DNA of 64,000 nucleotides. Origin: Bacteroides sp. MSB163. Its GTDB lineage: Bacteria > Bacteroidota > Bacteroidia > Bacteroidales > Bacteroidaceae. The DNA lies in the NCBI RefSeq assembly GCF_036416795.1, contig NZ_CP143867.1, forward strand, positions 3,340,001-3,404,000, read 5' to 3'. Under the pieces are notes generated by a model. That model worked only from the letters and a program-made list of their open reading frames with translations, did not search any database and was not told where the DNA came from. Positions 1 through 8,488 of the stretch are shown here, in pieces (the stretch's first letter is position 1; every line of letters starts with the position of its first letter). A program made the position numbers and the translations under genes.

Positions 1-231
1 TTGCCTGTGGCAATCATGCAAACCTGTTTTGTTGAATTAAAGTAAAGAGTAAAGTTTTTAGAGCTAATCAGTTTGCCGTCAGGGTAGTATGATTCGCAAG
101 GACCTAGCGGTACACCTTTTTCGTAGGTGTCAACGGACTTTACCGTTCCATCTGGGTAGTATCCGGTAATTTTGCCGTGCTTATTCTCAGTACTCCTTTG
201 GCCAATATTTTGCAAATATATATCGCAGTCA
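1..231 (-). pseudogene. YwqK/MORN-like repeat protein fragment, runs off left edge
   Basis: Read on the minus strand, an open frame from about 231 to the window edge encodes two copies of a short motif, seen as GKITGYYPDGTVKS and ESYYPDGKLISS. This pattern (YYPDG plus basic residue) is typical of MORN-variant/YwqK-type repeat proteins, often annotated as antitoxin-like. The frame continues directly after the stop of the upstream ATPase gene and contains no ATG until codon 13-15, although a -7 like TATATTTG lies at 213-220. I therefore think it is the 5'-truncated remnant of a longer gene, but the rest lies outside the window. A non-ATG start cannot be excluded. Confidence 0.4.
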
Positions 232-233
232 GG

Positions 234-1505
234 CTAAATATAATTATAGATATCCCATGCCTGGATATGTCTAACCCCATTTTTGGAAGGTAATGTTATT
301 TCGTCCAATGTTATTACAAACTTCTCATAGTGGTCGGTAAGCGAATCAAAAGGAGCATATTCGCGTTCCGTGGTACTATCGTCAATCAACAGATAGCTGA
401 CCTGCAAATAGATAATCCTATCGGCTTTTGTAGCAACAAAATCTACTTCTCTATCCTTTATCACTCCTACATATACGTCATATCCTGCTATTTTTAAATC
501 CAGATAAATACGATTTTCCAGCAAATAGCCTATTCCATAGCCATATCCATTATATAAATAGTTATGAAAAGCCAAGTCGTTTGCATAATATTTACATGTT
601 CCCGAAATAATGTCTTTACCTTTAATGTTATATCTTTCTGCCCGATGCAACAGGTTTGCTTCTTCCAGATAGAGGATATAATTTGATACGGTTTCATAAT
701 TTGTTTTTCTCCCTTTGGACTTAAAGAAATTCACAACATTGTTCACTGAAATCAAATTGGATGCATTGTTTACCAGATATCCGAATATATCTTCCAGTAA
801 TCTGGCATCTTTGATGTTGTTTCTTTGTACAATGTCCCTTAACAAGACGGTATCTTTGATAGAAGAAATATAATTCCGTTTTGTTTCAAAATTGTTGAGA
901 TGAAACAATTCGGGGAAACCTCCTGACTTTAAGAATTCCATGTATGTATCTTTGTTCACATTTCTTTCAGAAATGAGTGCATATTCCTCTATATTAAAAG
1001 GAAAAACCTTAAACTCGATATATCTTCCCGATAGTAATGTTGACAATTGACTCGAAAGCATCTTCGAATTGGAACCTGTTATCACAATTTCGCAATCTTC
1101 CGTATAGTCTTGAGATAAAGAATTCACGGCTTTCTCCCACTCCGCGATGTTCTGTATTTCATCCAGAAATAAATAAATTTTCCCGGCAGGCTGTTTCTCC
1201 TTTCTATATAACTGGTAAAGACTGAGTAAATCCTCTGCATTCCTGACGAAACTGAAAGGGGCAAATTCAAAATTCACATATAATAATTGCCGAGGTTCTA
1301 CTTGTTTCTCTGTGATTAGATAATTCATCAACTGTCTCATAATGAAACTTTTGCCGCTCCTGCGTTGTCCCACTAATACTTTCACCAGTCGATTTCCCAT
1401 AGCATTGGCTATCGGGGTTATATATTCCTTACGAATCAATCCTAAATCTGGAAACTGTCCATTCCAGAAATTATACTTCTCAAGTAATTGTAATCTTTCG
1501 TCCAT
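234..1505 (-). CDS. AAA+ ATPase, DUF4143 family
   Basis: This is a 423-residue ATP-binding protein of the AAA_14/DUF4143 type common in Bacteroidales; its cellular role is not known. Walker A is GQRRSGKS at about residues 46-53, Walker B YLFLDE at 111-116, and a sensor-like ITGSNSKML follows. The C-terminal part carries DREVDFV and a later YLQVSY, the pattern of the nuclease-like DUF4143 domain. A longer reading from 1586 is open, but a -7 box at 1524-1531 would place transcription start near 1517, so the ATG at 1505 is preferred. It sits next to a decayed nucleotidyltransferase and a YwqK-like fragment, a neighbourhood of small accessory genes. A second, related but distinct ATPase lies at 53.3-54.6 kb. 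Confidence 0.85.
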   Translation of the reverse strand: MDERLQLLEKYNFWNGQFPDLGLIRKEYITPIANAMGNRLVKVLVGQRRSGKSFIMRQLMNYLITEKQVEPRQLLYVNFEFAPFSFVRNAEDLLSLYQLYRKEKQPAGKIYLFLDEIQNIAEWEKAVNSLSQDYTEDCEIVITGSNSKMLSSQLSTLLSGRYIEFKVFPFNIEEYALISERNVNKDTYMEFLKSGGFPELFHLNNFETKRNYISSIKDTVLLRDIVQRNNIKDARLLEDIFGYLVNNASNLISVNNVVNFFKSKGRKTNYETVSNYILYLEEANLLHRAERYNIKGKDIISGTCKYYANDLAFHNYLYNGYGYGIGYLLENRIYLDLKIAGYDVYVGVIKDREVDFVATKADRIIYLQVSYLLIDDSTTEREYAPFDSLTDHYEKFVITLDEITLPSKNGVRHIQAWDIYNYI

Positions 1506-1523
1506 AAGTGCATACGTTTCCGG

Positions 1524-1531
1524 CAAATATA
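1524..1531 (-). promoter_or_regulatory. Bacteroides -7 box for the ATPase gene
   Basis: On the minus strand the sequence reads TATATTTG, matching the Bacteroides TAnnTTTG -7 consensus. It ends 18 bp before the ATG at 1505, so the leader would be only about 12 nt. The -33 region falls inside the adjacent inverted repeat (1544-1595), with no clear TTTG. Confidence 0.6.
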
Positions 1532-1543
1532 ATAGAAAATTTT

Positions 1544-1595
1544 CAGGTACACTTGAAAAAAGTGTCTTTTTTGAGGGGAAAATCAAGTGTACCTG
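1544..1595. repeat. Nested inverted repeats beside the ATPase promoter
   Basis: A perfect 13-bp inverted repeat has arms CAGGTACACTTGA (1544-1556) and TCAAGTGTACCTG (1583-1595). Inside it is a second palindrome, AAAAAAG-TGT-CTTTTTT (1556-1572). It covers the expected -33 region of the ATPase gene, so it may be an operator. Alternatively it could be the end of a small mobile or decayed element. Confidence 0.75.
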
Positions 1596-1656
1596 ATAAA
1601 TATGTCTGTCTGATTGAGTATTAGGATTTGTAATCCGCCTGATTGGCTACCGAATG

Positions 1657-2081
1657 TTACTTCTTCTCTCCTTCTTTAGGGTTTTCTTGCAGGACATTGT
1701 CAATATTTTGCCGGAACATCTGACGCATGTTCTCGTGCCGGGTTAACAAATCTACTTTGATGTGGAAGAGGTGTTCAAGTTCTTCGCGGATGTCTTGTAA
1801 TGTGAAGAGGTCGATAGAATGATGTGTCTTCACACAGATATCAATATCGCTATCCTCCCGCTGTTCGTCCCGTGCGGCGGAACCGAAAAGAGCGAGCTGT
1901 TAATACCGTATTTTTCACCGGCAGTATGCTTAAACTGGCGTAGTAATTCCATCATTTTCCAGATGGTCTCTTTGAACTATTCTGTATTTTCGTTTTTAAC
2001 AAGAAAATCTACTATCATCTGATTCCAATCTTTCAGAAAGGATAGTTCATTTAAAACCTTTTGACTTAGTTCTTTTTTCAT
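1657..2081 (-). pseudogene. MNT-type nucleotidyltransferase, broken by a stop and a frameshift
   Basis: Reading from the ATG at 2081 gives MKKELSQKVLNELSFLKDW, then a TAG after NENTE, and the same frame resumes with FKETIWKMMELLRQF and KYGIN. One base is then missing, and the next frame continues LALFGSAARDEQREDSDIDI to a stop at 1657. GSxxR followed by DSDID is the active-site signature of minimal nucleotidyltransferases (MNT/MntA-like, often paired with HEPN proteins). The TAG probably replaces a CAG (Gln) codon. Two independent lesions make real decay more likely than a sequencing error. No HEPN partner is visible next to it. Confidence 0.75.
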
Positions 2082-2307
2082 ATAGTTATAAATATCATCA
2101 CTGCAAAGTATCTTTTCTTTTTTTCACGGAACGAGTAAAGTCTATATGTTTCCACTGCCGTCAATGCCAGCTGTTGTTTTGCAGGTGTCAAATGAGAATA
2201 AAGTTCGTGACTCTTTGTCTTTAGAACTATACACTCTAAACGGTTGAAAAGGTATAGGGAAATGAAATGCCCTCTTACTCTTTCTTAAGAGAAACATCGT
2301 CTTTTCC

Positions 2308-2338
2308 TTGCTTTTACATCCCTTTTCCTTTATCTTTG
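2308..2338 (+). promoter_or_regulatory. Promoter upstream of the HU-family gene
   Basis: TTG at 2308-2310 and TATCTTTG at 2331-2338 are spaced 20 bp, close to the Bacteroides -33/-7 consensus. Transcription would start near 2345, giving a ~200-nt leader that contains the large hairpin at 2359-2436 before the ATG at 2547. Confidence 0.55.
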
Positions 2339-2358
2339 TATTCATTATTTCGGCTTAT

Positions 2359-2436
2359 CCACAGCTGTGAAATACGTGCTTCATAATTGTAAAGCAGCAG
2401 ATCCATAATTGTGAAGCACGTATTTCACAGTTGTGG
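2359..2436. repeat. 27-bp inverted repeat (leader hairpin)
   Basis: Arms at 2359-2385 and 2410-2436 match at 25 of 27 positions, with a 24-nt loop. The loop edges carry a direct repeat CATAATTGT. No T-run follows the right arm, so it does not look like a simple intrinsic terminator. It lies between the likely promoter and the HU-family gene and could be a protein-binding or RNA control element. Confidence 0.75.
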
Positions 2437-2546
2437 GCAATGCAAAAACATTACTTATCAACGAAAGAAACATAGGAGATTAACATAAGCACTCCCTATC
2501 CTGGACATTACAGAAAAGGGTAGGAGTGCGAAAAAACAAAAGAACA

Positions 2547-3161
2547 ATGGCAATATTATTTGATTGGTACGAGAATCCCAAAACCAAGGACAAGCAGGAC
2601 GAAGAACTGACCCTGCACCCGCGCATCCGGCTGAACGGTTCCACGGGTACCGCCCAACTACGGAGGTTCATACAAGAATATTGTTCGCTGACCGAAACCG
2701 ATGTTTCGGCCGTGCTCGATGCCTTGTCGCACTTTATGGGACGGGAATTGGGTGAAGGACGCCAGGTGCACCTGGACGGTATCGGCTACTTTCGTCCCAC
2801 ACTGACCTGCACCGAACCGGTGAAGGTGGATACCAAACGGAAAAGTACCAAGATGAAACTGAAAAGTATCACCTTCCGCCCCGATATCGAACTGCGGAGC
2901 GAGATAGGCAACATAAAAGTCCAGCCGTTAAAACAACGGAATGTGTTGCAAAAGAAACTGACCTCGGAAGAGATTGATAAACGGGTGGAAAATTTCTTCA
3001 CTACGCACGATTTCATGACGAAAGGAGACTTCTATTCTCTCAGCGGAATGACAAGAACCACTGCTACCCGGCATATTCGACGTCTTTGTGACGAAGGAAA
3101 GCTGGAAAATAGGGGATTGCAGAAACAGCCGATTTATGTGCTGAAGAAGTGTAATCAGTAG
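2547..3161 (+). CDS. HU-family (HU-HIG type) DNA-binding protein
   Basis: A 204-residue protein whose N-terminal two thirds resembles the extended HU-like domain of Bacteroidales (ILFDWYENP start, then LRRFIQEYC and HLDGIGYFRPTL, with basic KVDTKRKSTKMKLKS). The C-terminal part (about residues 145-200) looks like a small winged-helix: TKGDFYSLSGMTRTTATRHI and RRLCDEGKLENRG. The ATG at 2547 is chosen; an upstream GTG at 2526 is also in frame. It probably bends or organises DNA, or acts as a local regulator. It stands alone with a structured leader before it and hairpins after it. Base composition is GC-richer than the flanking non-coding DNA. Confidence 0.8.
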   Translation: MAILFDWYENPKTKDKQDEELTLHPRIRLNGSTGTAQLRRFIQEYCSLTETDVSAVLDALSHFMGRELGEGRQVHLDGIGYFRPTLTCTEPVKVDTKRKSTKMKLKSITFRPDIELRSEIGNIKVQPLKQRNVLQKKLTSEEIDKRVENFFTTHDFMTKGDFYSLSGMTRTTATRHIRRLCDEGKLENRGLQKQPIYVLKKCNQ

Positions 3162-3185
3162 ATTCTGAGTGAGATATGTCTTAAA

Positions 3186-3291
3186 TGTATGGAGTGTAGG
3201 TAAAATAGCCTACACTCCATACACGCTTGCTTACACCGCGCTGTATTGCCGATGAATAAAGGGATACAGGGAAAGAGTGTAAGCGTGTAGG
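3186..3291. repeat. Overlapping hairpins after the HU-family gene
   Basis: A perfect 15-bp inverted repeat (3186-3200 and 3209-3223, 8-nt loop) is followed by a second, imperfect inverted repeat (about 3219-3291). GTGTAGGTAAAA occurs twice (3194 and 3285), so the CCTACAC in between (3209-3215) could pair with either copy. This could be a terminator for the HU-family gene, or an attenuator-like switch before the glycoside hydrolase gene. Confidence 0.65.
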
Positions 3292-3351
3292 TAAAAGTGA
3301 GGATAAACTCTATGTACATTCTTTGTTTCTTAAACTAATTTATTGAAACCT

Positions 3352-5099
3352 ATGACAAAACATTTTCTTTTGGGAATTCTTCTGCTCTCCGCAGTATCCC
3401 TGAACGCTCAAACTTCCGGATATTATCAGGAAGCCCCCAATCCGGTAGCTGTTAATCCGGCTTTATGGTCAGAAGTGAAAACCCCGCAAGTCAGTTGGGG
3501 AAGTACGGATATGCGGTACAAGAAAGAAGAACCTGCCGCCATTCGTGAAATAAAGAAAACAATCAGTCTAACGGCCTGGAAAGGTGAGAAAGTATCTGCC
3601 CAGTTGGTAGTATGGACTCCCGAGACGTTGAACAGTCTGACTTTTAAGGTCAGTGACCTGACTTCCGGAGGTGAAACCATCAGTAAAGACGATATCCAAA
3701 CCAGTTTTGTGCGGTACGTCATGACCGATGAATTGAATAAAGATGGTTTAGGCGCATGCGGTTATCGCAACAGTGTAGATTTTGATTCCACGCTGGTGGC
3801 AGATGTGCTCGATCATCTTACCCCCTCCTTGATGATTCCTGCCAATTCTGCCCAGGGAGGCTGGATCAGCATCCGGGTGCCGCAACAAGCCAAAGCCGGA
3901 AAATATACGGGAATGGTCACAGTGAAAAATGGTGATGCAATCCTGTCCGAATTGAATTTGACTGTCACTGTGAAAAATCGCATCCTTCCTGCCCCTGCCG
4001 AGTGGGCTTTCCATCTTGATTTATGGCAAAATCCATACGCCGTAGCACGCTATTATGATGTAGAGCCGTTCAGCGAAAAGCATTTCGACCTGATGTGTCC
4101 CTTGATGAAACTATATGCCGATGCGGGCGGAAAAGTGATTACCGCCTCCATTATGCATAAACCCTGGAACGGGCAGACTTATGACGCATTCGAGAGTATG
4201 GTGACTTGGCTGAAGAAAGCTGACGGTACCTGGTATTTTGATTACACGGTGTTCGACAGGTGGGTGGAATTTATGATGAGCGTAGGCGTCCGGAAACAAA
4301 TCAGTTGTTTCTCTATGGTGCCCTGGCGTCTTTCTTTCCAATACTTCGACCAGGCGAGCAACTCATTCAAATATCTGAATGCCAAGCCGGGCGAAGCTGC
4401 TTACGAGGAATTCTGGATGACCATGCTGAAATCGTTTGCCCGCCATCTGCGTGAAAAGGATGGTTCGATATCACCCATATCGCTATGGACGAACGTCCCA
4501 TGAAGGATATGCAGGAAACATTGGCGGTGATTCGCAAAGCTGATAAAGACTTCAAGGTTTCATTGGCGGGAACTTATCATGCTGAACTGGCGGATGAGCT
4601 GGATGATTATTGTATCACGATTGCCGAAAGATTTCCGGCTCAGACAATCCATTCACGCCGTGAAGCCGGAAAAGTGACTACCTATTACACTTGCTGCACA
4701 GAACCTCGTCCTAACACGTTTACTTTCAGCCAGCCGGCCGAAGCCGAATGGTTGGCGTGGCATAGTGCTAAGGAAAATCTGGACGGTTATCTCCGTTGGG
4801 CATTGAATAGCTGGGTGAAGAATCCATTGCAAGATAGCCGTTTCACTGCGTGGGCGGCAGGTGACACTTACCTGATTTATCCCGATGCCCGTTCGTCCAT
4901 CCGCATGGAGCGTCTGATTGAGGGGGTGCAGGCTTTTGAAAAAGTGCGTATTCTGAAAGAAGAATTTAGGAAGAAAGGCAATAAGGGCGCTATTAAGAGC
5001 ATTGATAAAGCATTGCAAATGTTCGACGAGCAGAGCCTGCAGGAAGTGCCCGCCGCTACTGCTGTGAACAAGGCCAGAGAGGTAATCAACAGATACTGA
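3352..5099 (+). pseudogene. DUF4091 glycoside hydrolase-like protein, frameshifted
   Basis: A secreted protein starts at the ATG at 3352 with signal peptide MTKHFLLGILLLSAVSLNAQ. The first frame runs to 4503; the second frame, with a Met at 4485, runs to 5099. Around 4455-4465 the first frame reads REKDGSISPI whereas the next frame gives WFDITHIAMDERPM, the expected continuation. One missing G in the run AAAAGGATGG (4458-4459) explains it. Joined, the product is about 582 residues and matches the DUF4091 (glycoside hydrolase 123-like) family with an N-terminal beta-sandwich. If the lesion is real, the 369-residue N-terminal product would lack the end of the catalytic domain. It is a single transcription unit, not near a SusC/D pair. 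Confidence 0.8.
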
Positions 5100-5112
5100 G
5101 AAGCATTTAACG

Positions 5113-5138
5113 AAAAGAGGGGTTGATGTTCCCTTTTT
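5113..5138 (+). terminator. Weak terminator-like hairpin
   Basis: AAAAGAGGGG, a short loop, then CCCTTTTTAT lies 13 bp after the DUF4091 stop codon. The stem has a bulge, so this is only a plausible intrinsic terminator. Confidence 0.4.
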
Positions 5139-5188
5139 ATTTGAATAATCTTTAGAAGATAAGGTTATAAAGAGAGCAATATTTTTAT

Positions 5189-5196
5189 TACTTTTG
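5189..5196 (+). promoter_or_regulatory. -7 box of the ftsK operon
   Basis: TACTTTTG matches TAnnTTTG and lies 37 bp before the ftsK ATG. No consensus TTTG is seen at the -33 position. It would serve ftsK, the lolA-like gene and perhaps trxB. Confidence 0.55.
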
Positions 5197-5233
5197 CACC
5201 AATCTATCATTCATTTACTAAGGAATTCTATTC

Positions 5234-7726
5234 ATGGCTAAGAAAAATTCTACAAAAGATACGGAACAATCCCTTTCCCTGTTTGGTAAAATAAGGGCAA
5301 TCTTCAAAAACGAAACGATTCATTTTGTTATTGGCTTGGTACTGGTTATTTTCTCTGTGTACTTGCTGCTGGCCTTTTCTTCGTTCTTCTTTACGGGAGC
5401 GGCGGATCAAAGTATCATTGATTCGGGTAATGCACAGGAATTGGCTTCTACCAATAATGGGGTGAAGAACTATGCCGGTTCGCGCGGCGCTCAATTGGCA
5501 AGTTATCTGATTAATGACTGCTTCGGTATTTCCTCTTTCTTCATTCTTGTATTCCTTGCAGTGGCGGGGTTGAAGTTGATGCGTGTACGGGTGGTTCGTC
5601 TCTGGAAGTGGTTTATCGGTTGTTCGTTGTTGTTGGTTTGGTTCTCTGTCTTCTTCGGCTTTGCCTTTGTGGAGCAGTATAAAGACTCTTTCCTGTATCT
5701 GGGCGGTATGCACGGATATAATGTCAGCAATTGGTTGGTATCGCAGGTAGGTGTTCCGGGCGTTTGGATGATTCTGTTGGTGACTGCTATCTGCTTCCTT
5801 ATCTATCTCAGCGCACGTACGGTTATCTGGTTGCGCAGATTGTTCAGTCTTAGTTTCCTGAAACGCAAACAGAAAGAGGAAGAAGAGAAAGGAGAAACAC
5901 CGGAAGAGTTTACGGACTCGTGGACGGCAAAGGGAAAGAAAAAGCCGGTTCCTGTTCCTGATGTGGCAGATATAAAAGAAGAAGAGGTTCCCGTTGAAAT
6001 TCCCGAACCTATAAAAGAACCGGAAAATGAAATTACATTGGATTTGGGTGGCGTTACGGAAACACAGCCTGCCAAGGTATCGGGTGAAGAAGTGTCTATG
6101 ACTATTGAGACGCCTGTTCCTGACCCTGTACCTCCTTTCCACGAAAAAGCGGCGGAACCTGTATTCGAAATAGAAACTACTGAAAATGACGACGAATATA
6201 AAGGTCCGGAAAAGGAACCCTATAATCCCCGTCTCGATCTGGAAAACTATCGCTATCCTACTATCGACCTGATGAAGCATTATGAGAATGCCGAGCCTAC
6301 TATCGACATGGCGGAGCAGAATGCCAATAAAGATAAGATTATAAATACACTGCGCAGTTTCGGTATTGAAATCAGTACGATAAAGGCGACGGTGGGGCCT
6401 ACGGTGACGCTGTATGAAATCACCCCCGAGCAAGGTGTTCGTATCTCCAAGATTCGTGGTTTGGAAGATGATATCGCTCTCAGCCTTTCGGCATTGGGTA
6501 TTCGTATCATTGCGCCGATTCCGGGAAAAGGAACAATCGGTATTGAAGTGCCGAACTCCAATCCGAAGATTGTTTCCGGACAGAGTATCATCGGTAGCAA
6601 GAAGTTCCAGGAGTCTACTTATGACTTGCCGGTTGCTTTGGGTAAGACGATTACCAATGAGGTCTTCATGGTCGATTTGTGCAAGATGCCTCACATGCTG
6701 GTGGCCGGTGCCACCGGTCAGGGTAAATCTGTCGGACTGAACGCCATTATCACTTCTTTGCTTTATAAAAAGCATCCGGCTGAACTGAAGTTTGTGCTGG
6801 TAGACCCTAAGAAAGTAGAATTCAGTATCTATTCGGTGATTGAACATCACTTTCTTGCCAAGTTGCCCGATGGGGAAGATGCTATCATTACGGATGTAAC
6901 CAAAGTGGTGCAGACGCTGAATTCTATCTGTGTGGAAATGGATACCCGTTACGACTTATTGAAAGCCGCACACGTGCGTAATGTCAAGGAATATAATGAG
7001 AAGTTTATCAATCGCCAGTTGAATCCTGAAAAGGGACATAAGTTTATGCCTTACATTGTGGTGGTGATTGACGAGTTCGGTGACTTGATTATGACGGCGG
7101 GCAAAGAGGTAGAGTTGCCTATTGCCCGTATCGCCCAGTTGGCGCGTGCGGTGGGTATCCACATGATTATCGCTACGCAACGTCCGACAACGAATATCAT
7201 TACCGGTACAATCAAGGCGAACTTCCCGGCTCGTGTCGCTTTCCGTGTATCTGCCATGATAGACTCGCGTACTATTCTCGACCGTCCCGGAGCTAATCAG
7301 CTGATCGGACGTGGTGATATGTTGTTCCTGCAAGGGGCGGATCCTGTACGTGTGCAATGTGCCTTTATCGATACGCCGGAGGTAGCGGAGATTACTAAGT
7401 TTATTGCCAAGCAACAAGGGTATCCTACTGCATTCTATTTGCCGGAGTATGTAGGTGAAGATGGTGGCGGAAACGATTTGGGAGATGTGGATATGGGACG
7501 TCTGGATCCATTGTTCGAAGATGCTGCCCGCCTGATTGTCATCCATCAGCAAGGTTCTACATCGTTGATCCAACGGAAGTTCGCTATCGGTTATAACCGT
7601 GCCGGGCGATTGATGGACCAATTGGAAAAAGCCGGTATTGTGGGACCTGCACAAGGCAGTAAAGCGCGCGAGGTGCTTTGTGTCGATGAAAATGACCTGC
7701 AAATGCGCCTGAACAATTTACTGTAA
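5234..7726 (+). CDS. ftsK: DNA translocase FtsK/SpoIIIE
   Basis: An 830-residue membrane-anchored motor that pumps chromosomal DNA through the division septum and activates dimer resolution. The N-terminal ~200 residues hold four hydrophobic segments (for example FVIGLVLVIFSVYLLLAF and FFILVFLAVAGL). An acidic, proline-rich linker follows at about 210-350, then the RecA-like motor: Walker A GATGQGKS near residue 491 and Walker B YIVVVIDEFGDL near 607. The C-terminal gamma winged helix (about 755-830) includes STSLIQRKFAIGYNRAGRL, which in this family reads KOPS polarity sequences. Length is typical for Bacteroidetes. The next gene begins 14 bp after the stop, indicating an operon with the LolA-like protein. 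Confidence 0.97.
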   Translation: MAKKNSTKDTEQSLSLFGKIRAIFKNETIHFVIGLVLVIFSVYLLLAFSSFFFTGAADQSIIDSGNAQELASTNNGVKNYAGSRGAQLASYLINDCFGISSFFILVFLAVAGLKLMRVRVVRLWKWFIGCSLLLVWFSVFFGFAFVEQYKDSFLYLGGMHGYNVSNWLVSQVGVPGVWMILLVTAICFLIYLSARTVIWLRRLFSLSFLKRKQKEEEEKGETPEEFTDSWTAKGKKKPVPVPDVADIKEEEVPVEIPEPIKEPENEITLDLGGVTETQPAKVSGEEVSMTIETPVPDPVPPFHEKAAEPVFEIETTENDDEYKGPEKEPYNPRLDLENYRYPTIDLMKHYENAEPTIDMAEQNANKDKIINTLRSFGIEISTIKATVGPTVTLYEITPEQGVRISKIRGLEDDIALSLSALGIRIIAPIPGKGTIGIEVPNSNPKIVSGQSIIGSKKFQESTYDLPVALGKTITNEVFMVDLCKMPHMLVAGATGQGKSVGLNAIITSLLYKKHPAELKFVLVDPKKVEFSIYSVIEHHFLAKLPDGEDAIITDVTKVVQTLNSICVEMDTRYDLLKAAHVRNVKEYNEKFINRQLNPEKGHKFMPYIVVVIDEFGDLIMTAGKEVELPIARIAQLARAVGIHMIIATQRPTTNIITGTIKANFPARVAFRVSAMIDSRTILDRPGANQLIGRGDMLFLQGADPVRVQCAFIDTPEVAEITKFIAKQQGYPTAFYLPEYVGEDGGGNDLGDVDMGRLDPLFEDAARLIVIHQQGSTSLIQRKFAIGYNRAGRLMDQLEKAGIVGPAQGSKAREVLCVDENDLQMRLNNLL

Positions 7727-7740
7727 ATCGTGTTAAACTA

Positions 7741-8385
7741 ATGATGAAGAATTTTCTTTTTGTCTATATCTGCCTGTTCGGTTTGGCATTACCGCTTTCG
7801 GCACAGAAACCGGATGCCCAAGATATATTGGACCGTACAGCCACTGCCTTCCGTCAGGCGGGAGGTATTCAAGCGGATTTTACGGTTCAGACGTATGCGA
7901 AAGGTGCTTTGCAGGGGAGTTCTGTAGGGACTATCCGTCTGAAAGGAGAAAAGTTCCTGTTGGATACTGATGGGGTGAAAACCTGGTTTGATGGTCGTAC
8001 ACAATGGAGCTATCTCACTAACAGTGACGAAGTGAACGTTTCCGAACCTACTCCTGAAGAGTTGCAAAGTATCAATCCTTATGCCCTGCTGTCTATTTAC
8101 AAGCAAGGGTATCACATGAAATTGGGCAAGACTGATCTTTATGGAGGTAAACCTGCTTATGAGGTGATATTAACCGCTTCTGACAGAAAGAAGGATTTGC
8201 AGTGTGTTATTATTTATGTAACGAAAGACACCTTTCAGCCTTTATGTATCAGCATGACGCAAAAGGGTGGAAATAGCGTGGTTATCCGTATTACATCTTA
8301 TAAAGCGGGAGAATCATACAACGATCATCTTTTCACTTTTGACAAGAAGGCGTATCCGACTGCCGAAGTGATTGATTTAAGATAA
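7741..8385 (+). CDS. LolA-like outer-membrane lipoprotein carrier
   Basis: A 214-residue periplasmic protein with signal peptide ending PLSAQ. The mature part fits the LolA beta-barrel fold: RTATAFRQAGGIQADFTV near the start, TIRLKGEKFLLDT, then VKTWFDGRTQWSYL, and a C-terminal SYKAGESYNDHLFTFD. In this family it ferries lipoproteins from the inner to the outer membrane. Its position directly after ftsK is a common gene pair. A second ATG at 7744 is equally possible as start. Confidence 0.9.
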   Translation: MMKNFLFVYICLFGLALPLSAQKPDAQDILDRTATAFRQAGGIQADFTVQTYAKGALQGSSVGTIRLKGEKFLLDTDGVKTWFDGRTQWSYLTNSDEVNVSEPTPEELQSINPYALLSIYKQGYHMKLGKTDLYGGKPAYEVILTASDRKKDLQCVIIYVTKDTFQPLCISMTQKGGNSVVIRITSYKAGESYNDHLFTFDKKAYPTAEVIDLR

Positions 8386-8488
8386 AGGTATATACCTTGC
8401 CATTTACAATCTGAAGATTGTGCTACGGATGGTAAACAAAAGTTTTTTTCAATCGTAAATTGTAAATTGTTAAATTGTAAATAGAATT

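Noticed and set aside
2142..2345. 67-residue open frame on the minus strand
   Set aside because: It has no recognisable similarity, overlaps a promoter on the other strand and has low-complexity composition; chance frame.
5228..6850. 540-residue open frame opposite ftsK
   Set aside because: It is the antisense shadow of ftsK, with long runs of Arg, Phe and His typical of such frames; ftsK is certain.
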